A stretch of DNA of 61,936 bases from a virus: the IMG/VR virus record IMGVR_UViG_3300031974_003128, positions 1 to 61,936 of that record; one strand, 5' to 3'. Below are positions 29,301-38,135 of this stretch, in pieces. Position numbers and translations under genes: made by a program. Position 1 is the first letter of the stretch, and each line of letters starts with the position of its first letter. The notes beneath the pieces were generated by a model. That model saw nothing but the letters and a program-made list of their open reading frames with translations, ran no database searches and was not told the origin of the DNA.

Positions 29301-31949
29301 AATAAATTTGAAGAAACCACAGGTATCACTCCTACTGAAGGTAACATAAAATTAGCATCATCTCCAGAACTAATAGCTGAAGTTGCAGAGAAATCTATAT
29401 TTGAAGCTGAAAGAAAAGCAGAAGAAAAACCTATTGTAGAAAAGGAAAAAGTAGTAAAGAAAAAAGAATCACCAGAGGAAATAAAATCTATTCAGGATGA
29501 TATAAATGAATTATCAAAACCTGTAAATAAAATTACTTCTAAAATATTAAGATTAAATTTTGGTAACGCTTATGCATATATTAAAAATACTTTAGCAAAA
29601 GGAAAAGGTGTAATTAATGTGATACAGGAACAGCTTCGTAGTATACCTACTACTAAAATAGATTTTATTTTAGGTAACGAAAACAGTACTTTGTTTTATA
29701 GAAAATTATTTTTACCCCTTGTAAAATCATATCAACAATATGCAGATAGATTCAAACAAAAAGAAAAAATTATTTTAGAAGCACAAGATCAATTATTAAG
29801 AGAAGCAAAAGGCGATAGAAATAAAGCAAAAATAAATGGATTTAAAATTGCTATTGCTCAAAAAGCAAAGATACATGAATCAAATCCAGATAGTAATGTA
29901 ACTCCTCCTGTAATTGAGTTATTAGATTTTACTATAAAGCTAGCTAATTCAGGCAGGCTGGCTGGTGTTAACAAAAGAACTGCAAAAGAGCTTGAAAAAT
30001 TAAAAAACCAATATCAAAAAAATGGTGAAATAACTTTTGAAAATGTTTACAATTCTTTAACACCAACTCAAAAAAAGGTTTACAATACTCTTCAAGAAGA
30101 AAATAAAAAGCTTGAGCCTTTTGCACAAAAAGCTGCAGAGAGAAGAGGTATTGAATTAGAAATGTTAAATGATTATTCTCACCGTGTAGTGTTAAGCACA
30201 AGAAATGAAGAAATAGATATTATAGAAAAAAAAGCAAATGATTTTTCTAATGAATCTTTAAGAGGTAAAAATTTATTAGAAAGAACTGAAGGCGTTAAAG
30301 CTGTTAGCTTTGACCCTTTTTTATCTTCATTAAGAGGTACGCAAGAAGTTTATCTTGATTACTATATGTCTCCTGATGTAAGTAAAGTACAAAAAATAGC
30401 AGCAGGATTATTAAAAAAATATGAAAATGGTAATGAGGGTCAGGTAGCGGCAACAATTGGTTTAGAAGAAACACTAAGAGAGTTATTAAGAGTAACATAC
30501 TTGCGTTCATTTGTTCCTTCTGGTTATGGAACAAATATTGCTACAGAAGCAAAAAGAATTGGTTATAGATTATTATTAGGATCAGCTCCTAGATTTGTCG
30601 CAGAACTTGCTGGAAACTCAGCTATGTTATTAGCAGAAAAACCATCAGTAGTAAGAGATGCTGTAACTAAGTATGGTTCTTTTTCTTTAAAAACAGGTAG
30701 TGAAGCAAATAATAATTACATTAATTTGTTAACTGAATTAGGTTCTGGTGAAACTGATAAAATGGGAGGAAGACTTCAAGCTGATTCTAAATATTCTGAT
30801 AGAAATGGAATATTAAACATAAGCAGAGAACAGAGAAGTTTATATAATCCTATTTTAAATAAACTTGATAAATTAAGTAGGCTTCCAAAAAAATTAACTT
30901 ATGATAAAGTAGCGTCTGTATCTGATTTTTTAATGTCAGGAGGTGATAGGGTAATATCAAGACCTATATGGGTTTCAAAATTTGCAGATCAATTTAAACA
31001 AAATGTTAAAAAAGAATTGGGAGAAGATATAGATATATCTGTAAAAGATTTGAATGAAATATCAAAAGGAGAATCTAAATATTTAAAAGATTCAAAGTAT
31101 AAAAATGCTATTGATAAAGCTGTGTTTGAGGCAGACAAAACTGTTATAAACATTTCTACTTCAGCAAACCCATTTAATGCCATAGCTAAAAATGTAAAGA
31201 GAGGTGATGTTAAAGATTATTATAGAACAATAAACTCTTTTATGGCAAACTTTACATTAAATGAATATGCTACAGCGAGGATGGCTATAGGAGCTTTAGT
31301 TAATAGTGGAGAAATGTCTCCAAGACAAGCTGGTTTTTTACTTACAGGAGTTTTAGCCAGAATGTCTTCGTATGTAATTGCTTATGGTTTATTAGCTGAT
31401 CTGATGGATGAAGAGATCTTTGGCGCACCAGAAGAAGAAGATGAAGAACTAGATTCATTAATAAAAAGACAGCTTATAGGTTCAGTATTGACATTGATGT
31501 TCAGACAAAACCTAGGAAACATTCCATCTCTTCCCGTAAATCTAGCAATAGAAGAATTTAATAAACAATATTTAGATGAATTAAGAGATGGCAAACCTTA
31601 TAACTCTTATGATAATTCTATTGTTTACAGTTTGATTACTCTTGACAGGCTTGATAAAGGATTAGAAAAACAAATAATACCTATTCTTACAGGGCCTTAT
31701 GTTGAATATTATAAATCTGCTATGAGAGCTATAGAGTTATATAATAGAAGTAAAACAAGAAAAACTAAGGAAGCGAGAGATAGAGCTGTAAAAGAACTTG
31801 AAGAAGTGATTGGTCTTCAACTTATAGGTCAACTACAAATGATACCTCTATACAAAGATTTCTTAAGAGCTAAAAGAAAAAAATTCTATAAAGAAAATTA
31901 TGAGTCTCAAGGAGGTGGAGGAGGAAGCTCTACACCTGTTGTAAGATAA
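26319..31949 (+). CDS. giant ejection/internal virion protein (1876 aa)
   Basis: The N-terminus has two copies of a 30-residue motif (LYDVLIRDGYYSKSFDDFQ and VYNVVTRDGLYSKDKNSF). Next come amphipathic helices and a Gly-rich hydrophobic stretch (about 200-250) likely to cross a membrane. An acidic, Pro/Glu/Lys-rich linker follows (about 470-590), then several hundred helical residues, with a second hydrophobic segment near 1650-1690 (AYGLLADLMDEEIFG). It ends in a Gly/Ser tail (QGGGGGSS). Size and position fit the largest ejected virion protein. The linker DNA also encodes a conserved small protein in the +1 frame (27808-27996). The stop abuts the convergent minus gene with no spacer. Confidence 0.7.
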   Translation: MDEIKKLYDVLIRDGYYSKSFDDFQLQFSNPEYVDKVYNVVTRDGLYSKDKNSFVEKYSLKKKDLSEIPTVSGLETGTLDLPEPEVYQEPLGFFEGNFGKGMFFDLLDDTILDIRRGFAQGASLKQALKLQRKGSKATPEDIDRYVDVVNKMQSIPITDEMRNFQKIYEENDRSWLGFVKGALNNPSVLTGVVAQSVASMLNPQVAFGAIKGGVGGGIVGGAGGLSVGGPLVGLAGLTKGAQYGAIAGLTNTLEAGLAFTEFLQEEIEKNPDLKFDDEGIAAVLNDDEAFKRIKSRTKARGYSIATVNAITYGVANQLARAGRNIKRLKYLPSPQTALRKGTEFVGGGLGEVAGRAAAGQEMDVAEVGFEAFGEVLAPESVIPTFQNAVYSIDGERVNKVDVMDMLEGDPEALLKTEITIKNDESFDAEVQAAVKKAITVRNVKNGLTPEQRENITDEQLNNLVDLQLELDNEKSSESQVGEDNAIETKQKIKQITDAIQKPSPEKVDVQKPAPDSEAVGERDIQQQPVTGKVTPEPVEPEAKPAEEVTPEVETKESQVEPALTQENLLENETLEEGEHSENKGRVFTKIAQVTEKDGVTTTKFFFNKSDKDKSQRAKGKVSEKALEKRGYQISKEDKETFEDDFAEGVTVNYEVTEIRESESGAAADVTVTYTRPDGTQDTITGSVTLEPFVETEQVEETYTLPENPIEAKKDFEIIDNRNQKAGLEIDEDGNGKYYVENIKTGKIVAVKTKKEAQETIQNPKSFDYGEGQPVLEEFRTKVIEEVVEAPIEAAPTDKVRKIGNFEVIITEDNKIKSIKKDGKEVSAQGRRNAEKLIMQSGEIDVTKGEDAQLDKGMSELEVSEKIARESNNPSQIAKEIQFIKEKKKNQKQELKNSKESGLPSMFTKNKKFTPESIEERLGTKISELGKGFKETWVSETGDNIREGYLEEVSDDLKIDHSEADVTDFIKLYPNVTKYNQEFLSKLTQLQKDLENKFEETTGITPTEGNIKLASSPELIAEVAEKSIFEAERKAEEKPIVEKEKVVKKKESPEEIKSIQDDINELSKPVNKITSKILRLNFGNAYAYIKNTLAKGKGVINVIQEQLRSIPTTKIDFILGNENSTLFYRKLFLPLVKSYQQYADRFKQKEKIILEAQDQLLREAKGDRNKAKINGFKIAIAQKAKIHESNPDSNVTPPVIELLDFTIKLANSGRLAGVNKRTAKELEKLKNQYQKNGEITFENVYNSLTPTQKKVYNTLQEENKKLEPFAQKAAERRGIELEMLNDYSHRVVLSTRNEEIDIIEKKANDFSNESLRGKNLLERTEGVKAVSFDPFLSSLRGTQEVYLDYYMSPDVSKVQKIAAGLLKKYENGNEGQVAATIGLEETLRELLRVTYLRSFVPSGYGTNIATEAKRIGYRLLLGSAPRFVAELAGNSAMLLAEKPSVVRDAVTKYGSFSLKTGSEANNNYINLLTELGSGETDKMGGRLQADSKYSDRNGILNISREQRSLYNPILNKLDKLSRLPKKLTYDKVASVSDFLMSGGDRVISRPIWVSKFADQFKQNVKKELGEDIDISVKDLNEISKGESKYLKDSKYKNAIDKAVFEADKTVINISTSANPFNAIAKNVKRGDVKDYYRTINSFMANFTLNEYATARMAIGALVNSGEMSPRQAGFLLTGVLARMSSYVIAYGLLADLMDEEIFGAPEEEDEELDSLIKRQLIGSVLTLMFRQNLGNIPSLPVNLAIEEFNKQYLDELRDGKPYNSYDNSIVYSLITLDRLDKGLEKQIIPILTGPYVEYYKSAMRAIELYNRSKTRKTKEARDRAVKELEEVIGLQLIGQLQMIPLYKDFLRAKRKKFYKENYESQGGGGGSSTPVVR
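27808..27996 (+). CDS. nested ORF of the conserved 'MPFKS-QRRWM' small phage protein family
   Basis: Sixty-two residues in the +1 frame inside the giant protein gene. The first 35 (MPFKSQAQRRWMYKNLPQIA, then KQWERET and LPERL) match a very common small phage protein that begins MPFKSKAQRRFM and has a KRW..ET...LPE pattern. Such a match is not expected by chance from a shadow frame. The host frame here is a low-complexity linker, and the DNA is less AT-rich than its flanks. Either it is a translated overprinted gene, or the linker arose by reading a captured copy of that gene in a shifted frame. The C-terminal Lys/Arg stretch is not part of the family. Confidence 0.45.
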   Translation: MPFKSQAQRRWMYKNLPQIAKQWERETSNNSQLPERLHPSQSNQKQNQPKKSRLRLRLRRAR

Positions 31950-32033
31950 TTAATTAAATATATACCAGAACAACGCATACAATAATACTGCGTTGATAAT
32001 AAATACTAATGCAAAATTTAGTTGAGGGTTCAT
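31950..32033 (-). CDS. 27-residue membrane peptide
   Basis: The product starts MNPQLNFALVFIINAVLLYA and ends LFWYIFN, one hydrophobic helix from end to end. Its start overlaps the stop of the phosphoesterase gene by one base (TAATG), the coupling used all through this operon. Its stop lies directly against the stop of the convergent plus-strand gene. It is the last gene of the minus-strand operon. The function is unknown; it may be a small membrane or lysis accessory peptide. Confidence 0.5.
   Translation of the reverse strand: MNPQLNFALVFIINAVLLYALFWYIFN
31972..31994. terminator. weak hairpin at the convergent operon ends
   Basis: AACGCA and TGCGTT arms flank an 11-base loop, inside the 27-residue peptide gene. 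There is no long T run on either side, so a bidirectional terminator role is only possible. Confidence 0.3.
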
Positions 32034-32749
32034 TATAATTCCATTAAACAATTAATAGCAGTGTGCCCTCCCAGAACTACACCACATCCGATAGCTTGCT
32101 TTTTAAAATGCTTTGCGTAGGCAGCTGCGTATGATGTAGTATCTATACCACAACCTACTTGCATTCCAAAAATTCTAAAGTTTCTTCCAACCATCCACTC
32201 AATATAAGCCTGCGTGTGTATGTGTCCTTGTACTGTAGACATCATATCATTCTTAGCTTTTGTTCTGGCTGTTCCACCTTCTCCGTGTATGTATTGAACA
32301 TTATCATAGACAACTCTCTCTACCCAGTTCCATTTAGTTCCAAGTACTTCGTTGTAGGATTTAATCCACATTGTAGGTATTGCTGAGGTCTGAGCTTTAC
32401 GCATAACCATACGGTCGTGGTTTCCAATAATAACATCTGCCTTTGGAAAAGCTTTTTTCCATCCAGCTACTGCTTCTATTGCGTACTCTAACTCATCAGC
32501 TCCACCCATTGCGTCACTAGATGTTTCGTGGTATGATGAATAATGGTTGTCTATTATATCTCCAATAAATATTACTTGATTGCAAAGGTATCTTGCATAA
32601 GTCTCTTGACAAAATTCTAGGTAACCGTCAAGTTCAAATGGTGTGTGTAAATCTCCTATCACTAGTATCCTGCGCTCATCTTTTGTTAGGTGATCGTATG
32701 CTATTTTTTTATCGCCTTTTAACCTAGGGCGAAAGTCTTTATATGTCAT
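32033..32749 (-). CDS. calcineurin-like metallophosphoesterase
   Basis: A protein of 238 residues with the complete metallophosphoesterase signature: GDLH (Asp33, His35), GDIIDNH (Asp64), GNHD (Asn110-His111-Asp112), His155 in IHGEGG and GHIH (His176, His178). These bind two metal ions. Substrates of phage members include nucleotides, phosphoproteins and DNA ends; here the target is unknown. It is the penultimate gene of the early operon and overlaps its upstream neighbour by 11 bp. Confidence 0.88.
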   Translation of the reverse strand: MTYKDFRPRLKGDKKIAYDHLTKDERRILVIGDLHTPFELDGYLEFCQETYARYLCNQVIFIGDIIDNHYSSYHETSSDAMGGADELEYAIEAVAGWKKAFPKADVIIGNHDRMVMRKAQTSAIPTMWIKSYNEVLGTKWNWVERVVYDNVQYIHGEGGTARTKAKNDMMSTVQGHIHTQAYIEWMVGRNFRIFGMQVGCGIDTTSYAAAYAKHFKKQAIGCGVVLGGHTAINCLMEL

Positions 32750-32927
32750 CTTCTAGGGAGTCAGTTATGGTTTTTAGTTTAGAAACTATTTTTGAAACCT
32801 CTCCTTTAAGTTCTGAGTATTCTTGGTCAACAAGCAGTTCGTATATATTATTTACAGAGTCATGAAGATCATCCATAATATAATTTATGTTACGAATACG
32901 CTTCTGTTCTAGCGGAGAGATGTTCAT
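32739..32927 (-). CDS. hypothetical coiled-coil protein (62 aa)
   Basis: An acidic helical protein (MDDLHDSVNNIYELLVDQEY and later KIVSKLKTITDSLEDDI) with heptad-like spacing. It overlaps the phosphoesterase start by 11 bp and follows the next gene by 4 bp, so it belongs to the same operon. No known family recognised. Confidence 0.6.
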   Translation of the reverse strand: MNISPLEQKRIRNINYIMDDLHDSVNNIYELLVDQEYSELKGEVSKIVSKLKTITDSLEDDI

Positions 32928-32931
32928 TTTT

Positions 32932-33162
32932 CTATTGTGTTTCTCTTAACATCATTCCTCCCCAATACTTATCGATAGACTTTATTGCTCTATATATTTT
33001 TCTGGATTGTTTTTTAGCGTTTTCAATGTCGGTTTTAGTTGATTCCTTTCCTAGATTACAATATAAATCTGCATCTATTTCTAACAATTTATCTATTTTT
33101 TTTCGATTAGACCAAGACGTAAATCCTATTATCTTGTCTATGTCATCAATAGAATATGCCAT
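32932..33162 (-). CDS. hypothetical protein (76 aa)
   Basis: A small, charged, helical protein (YSIDDIDKIIGFTSWSNRKK) in the early operon. It has a 24-bp gap to the DnaA-like gene upstream and a 4-bp gap downstream. The N-terminal region could form a small helix-turn-helix, but nothing definite is seen. Confidence 0.6.
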   Translation of the reverse strand: MAYSIDDIDKIIGFTSWSNRKKIDKLLEIDADLYCNLGKESTKTDIENAKKQSRKIYRAIKSIDKYWGGMMLRETQ

Positions 33163-33186
33163 AATTTATATTCAATCTAATTAAAG

Positions 33187-33708
33187 TTATAAAATTTTTT
33201 CCAATTTACGATTTAATATTTCATATTTTTCTTTTGCATAATGTGGATCATATCCATAATTTTTCTTAGCAAGCTCAAAAAAATCCTTGTATTCCTTTAA
33301 CAAACCATTAACAATAAACTCTTTCAAGACTGTACATTGATCTAGTAATTTTTTATTTTGTTCTATCAAATCATCAATGGTATAATACTTTTCTTCTGAT
33401 ACTAAAACTTTTAGTTTATCTACAAGATCTTCTCTAAGCTCATGGTATGGATCAAGATATTCTCTATCATTTGTAAAGACTAAATCTTCAAACTTTTTTA
33501 AACCATGCAGTACAGTGGCATGATCTCTGTTTACTAAACTTCCTATTTGAGTTAGCGAACAGAATGTAAAGTCTTTAGCAAGTCTGTAGTATATATATCT
33601 AGCATAAACTATATAAGGTATTCTTGATTTAATATTTATTTTAGTTTCGAATTTAACCTCAACTATATTTTTAATTATTTCTAGGGATTTGTTTGTTCTA
33701 ATTTTCAT
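33187..33708 (-). CDS. DnaA domain IV-like DNA-binding protein
   Basis: A protein of 173 residues. Residues 61-69 read RDHATVLHG, the DnaA domain IV signature (RDHSTVLHA in many DnaA proteins) that contacts the DnaA box. It is preceded by the correct helices (IPYIVYARYIYYRLAKDF, then LTQIGSLVN). The AAA+ ATPase domain of DnaA is absent. I infer an origin- or promoter-binding protein that either recognises phage sites or redirects host replication factors. It lies next to the nuclease and helicase genes and overlaps its neighbour by 4 bp. Confidence 0.8.
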   Translation of the reverse strand: MKIRTNKSLEIIKNIVEVKFETKINIKSRIPYIVYARYIYYRLAKDFTFCSLTQIGSLVNRDHATVLHGLKKFEDLVFTNDREYLDPYHELREDLVDKLKVLVSEEKYYTIDDLIEQNKKLLDQCTVLKEFIVNGLLKEYKDFFELAKKNYGYDPHYAKEKYEILNRKLEKIL

Positions 33709-34043
33709 TTGTGGTAATCTATTACTTGGTTTAAATTAATGTAATCTAAAAAATCATCACTATCTATAAAGTTTAGTTTATAAAATAATGGGTGATCATT
33801 TTTTTTAATGTATTGAACACTATAGTATAATGGATTTGATAAGGGGACAACCCCACCAAGTGTACCATAATGTTTTAATTTTAATTCACTTAGGTTTTGA
33901 ATGTATATATCATAAGCTAAATTATCTAGCTGCATAAGAATAGCTGCGCTATATAAAGACGGGATGCTTTCTAGAGCTTCTACAAAATCATCATCCATTT
34001 CGTAGTAGTACTCACCCTCTGTAGACTTCGGCTTTAAATCCAT
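33705..34043 (-). CDS. hypothetical protein (about 112 aa)
   Basis: The frame is open from 34112, but that start would overlap the nuclease gene by 101 bp. I prefer the ATG at 34043 (MDLKPKSTEGEYYYEMDDDF), with the ATG at 33998 as alternative. It is an acidic protein with a hydrophobic middle (AAILMQLDNLAYDIYIQNL). No family recognised. The C-terminus overlaps the DnaA-like gene by 4 bp. Confidence 0.55.
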   Translation of the reverse strand: MDLKPKSTEGEYYYEMDDDFVEALESIPSLYSAAILMQLDNLAYDIYIQNLSELKLKHYGTLGGVVPLSNPLYYSVQYIKKNDHPLFYKLNFIDSDDFLDYINLNQVIDYHK

Positions 34044-34251
34044 ACTCTCTAAGTTCTTTAATTCTGTATTCCTGTAGCTTAGATGTTTTGCCTTTTGAGT
34101 TTTTAATTTCATAAAATTCTATTCCTTTAGTAGGATGTAGGGCTAAGATGTCAGGGATACCGTTCTTGTTTGTTTTAATTAATTTAATCACATAATAACC
34201 TAAGTCTTCCAGTTCGTTTATTTTCTTTTTTTGAATCTGTTGCTCGGTCAT
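34012..34251 (-). CDS. VRR-NUC family nuclease
   Basis: Seventy-nine residues, the usual size for single-domain phage VRR-NUC proteins. The PD-(D/E)xK site is GIPDILAL (Asp34) and IEFYEIK (Glu48-x-Lys50), followed by the conserved KTSKLQEYRIKELREYGF. These enzymes cut branched or flapped DNA and act like Holliday-junction resolvases before packaging. It is preceded by a TAAATTTG element only 4 bp from the ATG, so the message may be leaderless. Confidence 0.85.
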   Translation of the reverse strand: MTEQQIQKKKINELEDLGYYVIKLIKTNKNGIPDILALHPTKGIEFYEIKNSKGKTSKLQEYRIKELREYGFKAEVYRG

Positions 34252-34255
34252 TATA

Positions 34256-34263
34256 CAAATTTA
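34256..34263 (-). promoter_or_regulatory. minus-strand -7 element TAAATTTG
   Basis: On the minus strand TAAATTTG ends 4 bp before the ATG of the VRR-NUC gene. This internal promoter would make a leaderless transcript. Confidence 0.55.
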
Positions 34264-34268
34264 AAAAA

Positions 34269-34481
34269 CTATTCTTTGTTTTTCTCTGCTTCCTGTTTTT
34301 GTTTCTCTGATTCTTCTTTTAATTTCTCCAGAGCTTGATCATAATCTGGCATACGCTTTATAGTTTCCAGCGTACCTACTGACAAGCTTTTTAAGTTATA
34401 CATCTCTTGTATAATTTGTTGCACTGTTATCTCTAACTGCTCTACTTTATTTTTAATTTGAATTAATGTTTGTTCTTTCAT
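34269..34481 (-). CDS. hypothetical coiled-coil protein (70 aa)
   Basis: Two helical stretches: IQIKNKVEQLEITVQQIIQE and a C-terminal Lys/Glu/Gln helix ending KQKQEAEKNKE. It begins 2 bp after the SF2 helicase gene, so it is co-translated with it. It may be a helicase partner; no family recognised. Confidence 0.6.
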   Translation of the reverse strand: MKEQTLIQIKNKVEQLEITVQQIIQEMYNLKSLSVGTLETIKRMPDYDQALEKLKEESEKQKQEAEKNKE

Positions 34482-34483
34482 AT

Positions 34484-35710
34484 CTATAAACTTAATAAAT
34501 CTTTTTTGAAATGAGATAGTGTGTAGTCTTTTTTCTTTATTACTGCATCATAAATCTTGTCTTCTATACCACCCTCTGAGAAAATCCAATACACATCATT
34601 CTCCAATCTATCTTTGGTAGTCATACGATCTCTAGATTGCCAGTAACTTGTCGCACTAAAATCTATGTTATAATATACCAAACATTTAGCCTGTTTTAAA
34701 CTGATTCCTTCTCTTCCAGATACGATCTGAAGAGCAATAGATTTATCTGTATCAACAAACTCTTCTAAAGTAGTACACAAATCATCCCCGTAGACTTGTT
34801 TTAAGGCATCTAATTCGGCTTTAAATTTATAAAATATTCCTATCTTCATTTTAGAAAATTTCTCTCGTATAAACGAAGCTTTTGAGGTGTCTATAACCTG
34901 AGCATTTCCACTCTCAAACTTAACAGTCCCTGAATACATCTGATGAAGCTTGCTCATAAGCTTAACAGCAGTGTCAGCAAGTAGGACTTCATCCTTTCCT
35001 TCGATTACCAAATCATTCTTTAGCTTCTTAGTTAGCTTGTATGTTAGATCACTCATCTTTACATGCAGTACATTCTCTGTGGTCTTTACTTTGAAGCCAG
35101 CTTCTTTCTGTGAATAGCTAATCATATATGGTTTCATCTCATCTATAATAGATTGCTTGCCTCTGGAGTAGTCTCTTATTGTCAGTGCATTTATTTTTTT
35201 CTCAAACACATCCACATATACTTTAGAGAATTTATAAAAGCTTATGTAGTTTCTAAATGGATTCATTGGACAGAAGTAAACCTGATGGTATATCTGGCTA
35301 TAAGATTCTGGAGTTGGAGTTCCAGACATCTGTATCACATAAGGGTTTTGCTTTCTGACAATTTGTTTTACTTGCTTAGCTCTCTTGCTAGGTTTAGGAT
35401 ATGCTCCCATACTATGAGCTTCATCCAGTACTATTGACTCATAAAAGCCAGTGACCTTATGTAGGCTCTCGTAGTTAACTACATTAATATGAAACTTTGG
35501 TTTTAGTTTATTGTAGTCATCTTGTATAGAGCTAATAGCTTTTTTCTTAGTAACAAATAGCATATTAGATACACCTAGTTTTTCTGCTATACCTAATGAT
35601 GTTAAAGTTTTACCTGTTCTAACCTCCATTGCAAGGTACACAAACCTATGCTCCTGGAGTACATCAACAGCTTTATCTATAATATCTTCTTGGTAATCTC
35701 TAAATTTCAA
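34484..35710 (-). CDS. SF2 (SNF2/DEAH-type) DNA helicase
   Basis: A protein of 408 residues. Motif I is MEVRTGKT (Lys34). Motif II is LDEAH (96-99). Motif III is MSGTPTPE. Motif V is QIVSGREGISL and motif VI is YWQSRDRM. It starts directly with the Q-like FRDYQ motif and has no extra DNA-binding domain. It is a replication or recombination remodeller of the type found next to primases in Bacteroidota phages. It overlaps the primase-helicase gene by 4 bp. Confidence 0.88.
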   Translation of the reverse strand: MKFRDYQEDIIDKAVDVLQEHRFVYLAMEVRTGKTLTSLGIAEKLGVSNMLFVTKKKAISSIQDDYNKLKPKFHINVVNYESLHKVTGFYESIVLDEAHSMGAYPKPSKRAKQVKQIVRKQNPYVIQMSGTPTPESYSQIYHQVYFCPMNPFRNYISFYKFSKVYVDVFEKKINALTIRDYSRGKQSIIDEMKPYMISYSQKEAGFKVKTTENVLHVKMSDLTYKLTKKLKNDLVIEGKDEVLLADTAVKLMSKLHQMYSGTVKFESGNAQVIDTSKASFIREKFSKMKIGIFYKFKAELDALKQVYGDDLCTTLEEFVDTDKSIALQIVSGREGISLKQAKCLVYYNIDFSATSYWQSRDRMTTKDRLENDVYWIFSEGGIEDKIYDAVIKKKDYTLSHFKKDLLSL

Positions 35711-38121
35711 AATGGTATAACTTCTTGATCATCTGTCTCATCTTTCTCTGTCATTTCTATCCATTTGCCTATTTCACTTTTACCCTCAATAGGTTTTAAA
35801 CCTGTTTTAAATACTGCATATGCATATACCCATTTATAAAACCTCTGTCTACTTATAGTTAGCTTTGATTTAGGCCCATAATCTGGGTACTCATTTATAA
35901 AATCAAAATACAAATCGTTTAAATTATTTCTGATTCCAGGGACTAACTTGTCATTAGTATTAGCACTATCAAGTAAACCACACCACTCAATAAAATCGTG
36001 AGAAGTTTCAGCAGATAGTTGTCTAATCTTAAGGTTTACAAATTTACTTCTAATCAATCCTTTTCTTAGATATAATTGAAGACATCCAATCATGTAATTA
36101 TCAAAGTTGCACCACTCATCATCATCCCAATCTCCAAAGAATAATCTACCAAACTCATCCTGAGGTGTGTATTCTTTACTATAATGTTGATGAAGCTCTA
36201 ACTCCCACTTCCTTCTAGCAAAACTATTCCCAGCCCCTTTTATTGCATAATTTGTAGTGATCGCAATTTTTGGACTCTTGCTAAATGGTATCTTTATAGC
36301 ATCTTTATTTTTCTTTTCAAGAGTTAATCCCTCTGTTACTACACTAAACAATCTTTCAAAGTCAAAGTATTTTTTTACATCATCAAAACAAAGTATCTGA
36401 GTATCTGCTGATACCAACTGATAAGCAAATGATCTTTCAAATGTAAAAGCTTTCCCATCTATTGTGACTAACTTTTTCATGTGAGATAGTGCATTCATAA
36501 AGATACCTTTACCTGTTCCTCCCTCTGGGTTGTCTGATATTACCTCATCATTTAGTATAACTGCCGGACAATAAGATAAATTTTTATGCCCATGCATTAA
36601 GAATCCAATCGTTGACTCCATTGATGTAATCCTTGTGTCATCTCTTGCACAAATGTTTTCAATAAAAGTTTTGTAGTCACACTGCATTGGCTCGCAATCT
36701 TTAAATGTTCTATCAATGACATGATCTTTCCAAACATATCCTCCAAGATCTACATAGTCAATCGCAACCACCTCATCCTTAGTTATTTGCACAGCACAGT
36801 TTCTAAAATATAAATAAGATGTACTCTTTGTATCATTGATAAAGTATATGTCAATCGTAGATAATAAAGTTAAAAACTCTTCTCTGAAGAATCTTGTTTG
36901 GTCTGCAAAGTAATTATATATAGACATATCATCTAGATCAATTAAGTAATCAAGAATAAAATCTTTGATCTCTTTCTCGCTAGTGTGGTCTATTAAATTA
37001 TTAGTTACCTTAACAAAGACATAGTTCTTTCCTCCCTCTGGACAATACTTATAAAACCCATTGTCTTCTAAAAACTTTTTAAATAGAATAGGTATAATCT
37101 TTATTGTTCCTTTCTCATTCTTGCTCCAGAACTTATCAGTGGTTTCCTCTTCTGCTTTTTCAATCACATTCTCTATTACATCAAGCTCAATGTTTGTGTC
37201 CTGAAGATCTCTTCTAATCTCTGACTTTGAATCACCTCTTTTTAATCTAAGTCTCACATCATTGATAGTCTCTGTATCCTCATAAAACTTAGTAGCAAAG
37301 TTTTGTGTATTAGAATATGCTGAATTAATTGTAGTCTCAATCTCTCTCTGACTAAAATCTGATGAAGCATATTGGTTACAAACAAATGAAGCTAGTGTCT
37401 TGCTAATTCCAAAGTCATTAAAAGCCATAGCAAGTATATAAACATTATGGTTTCTTTGACCCTCTACCATTGGGTACTTTTGTTGCCACCACTTTATTAA
37501 TATGTCTACTATTTTATTCTCATCTGTAATTTTAAGTACAGGTATATCTTTGAATGTACTCTTCTCTTCATAAGTTTCCTCCTCTATTGTATCCCAAACT
37601 GATGAAGTTTCATTTAAATATAGTAGTGGATCATAAGACTCATAACATACTCTACTTATATTTTTTGAGGTGCTATCAAAGTACTGAGAATCAAACTCTT
37701 TCTTAAGTGCATTAAAATATTTTACATGGTTGTCTGCCTCTGGAGGTATCTTAACTAATACCTTGAGTCCATTTCCTGATGGAGAAACAAATACAGAGAA
37801 CACAAACTTGTTGTTTTGAAAGTTCTCTTTGTCCTCCAGTAAATCTTTTTGTTTTTCGTAGCCATCAAAGTCAAGACATATTAGCCCACTGTGTTCTACT
37901 ATTGAAGTGTCAGCTCTTTTATTAAATTGCCCTGAGAAACAAACTGCCGGTAGTTCTTTCTTGAGTTCGTTACGAATGGTTTTATTCTTTTCACTTCTGA
38001 TATTTTTTACAAGTTCTTTAGATTTTCCCTCTTTAATTCTTTGGAGAATGTAGGTTACATCCTTGAAGAATGGGGCTTCTGTTTCTCGTATGTTTTTAAA
38101 TATCGTTACTACCTGAGGCAT
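35707..38121 (-). CDS. primase-helicase with SF3-type ATPase
   Basis: A protein of 804 residues. The N-terminus (about 1-180) looks like the BT4734/VirE-N primase-type domain: GLICLDFDGYE (Asp84, Asp86), SPSGNGLKVLV and SRVCYESYDP. A helical linker follows. The ATPase then has Walker A NPEGGTGKG (about 530), Walker B ILCFDDV (about 577) and sensor IAITTNY. The C-terminal tip TDDQEVIPF copies the acidic ...IPF tip of bacterial SSB. With no polymerase gene visible, this is the central replication enzyme. A hairpin with a T run lies in its leader. Confidence 0.85.
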   Translation of the reverse strand: MPQVVTIFKNIRETEAPFFKDVTYILQRIKEGKSKELVKNIRSEKNKTIRNELKKELPAVCFSGQFNKRADTSIVEHSGLICLDFDGYEKQKDLLEDKENFQNNKFVFSVFVSPSGNGLKVLVKIPPEADNHVKYFNALKKEFDSQYFDSTSKNISRVCYESYDPLLYLNETSSVWDTIEEETYEEKSTFKDIPVLKITDENKIVDILIKWWQQKYPMVEGQRNHNVYILAMAFNDFGISKTLASFVCNQYASSDFSQREIETTINSAYSNTQNFATKFYEDTETINDVRLRLKRGDSKSEIRRDLQDTNIELDVIENVIEKAEEETTDKFWSKNEKGTIKIIPILFKKFLEDNGFYKYCPEGGKNYVFVKVTNNLIDHTSEKEIKDFILDYLIDLDDMSIYNYFADQTRFFREEFLTLLSTIDIYFINDTKSTSYLYFRNCAVQITKDEVVAIDYVDLGGYVWKDHVIDRTFKDCEPMQCDYKTFIENICARDDTRITSMESTIGFLMHGHKNLSYCPAVILNDEVISDNPEGGTGKGIFMNALSHMKKLVTIDGKAFTFERSFAYQLVSADTQILCFDDVKKYFDFERLFSVVTEGLTLEKKNKDAIKIPFSKSPKIAITTNYAIKGAGNSFARRKWELELHQHYSKEYTPQDEFGRLFFGDWDDDEWCNFDNYMIGCLQLYLRKGLIRSKFVNLKIRQLSAETSHDFIEWCGLLDSANTNDKLVPGIRNNLNDLYFDFINEYPDYGPKSKLTISRQRFYKWVYAYAVFKTGLKPIEGKSEIGKWIEMTEKDETDDQEVIPF

Positions 38122-38135
38122 TATTAAATTAAATT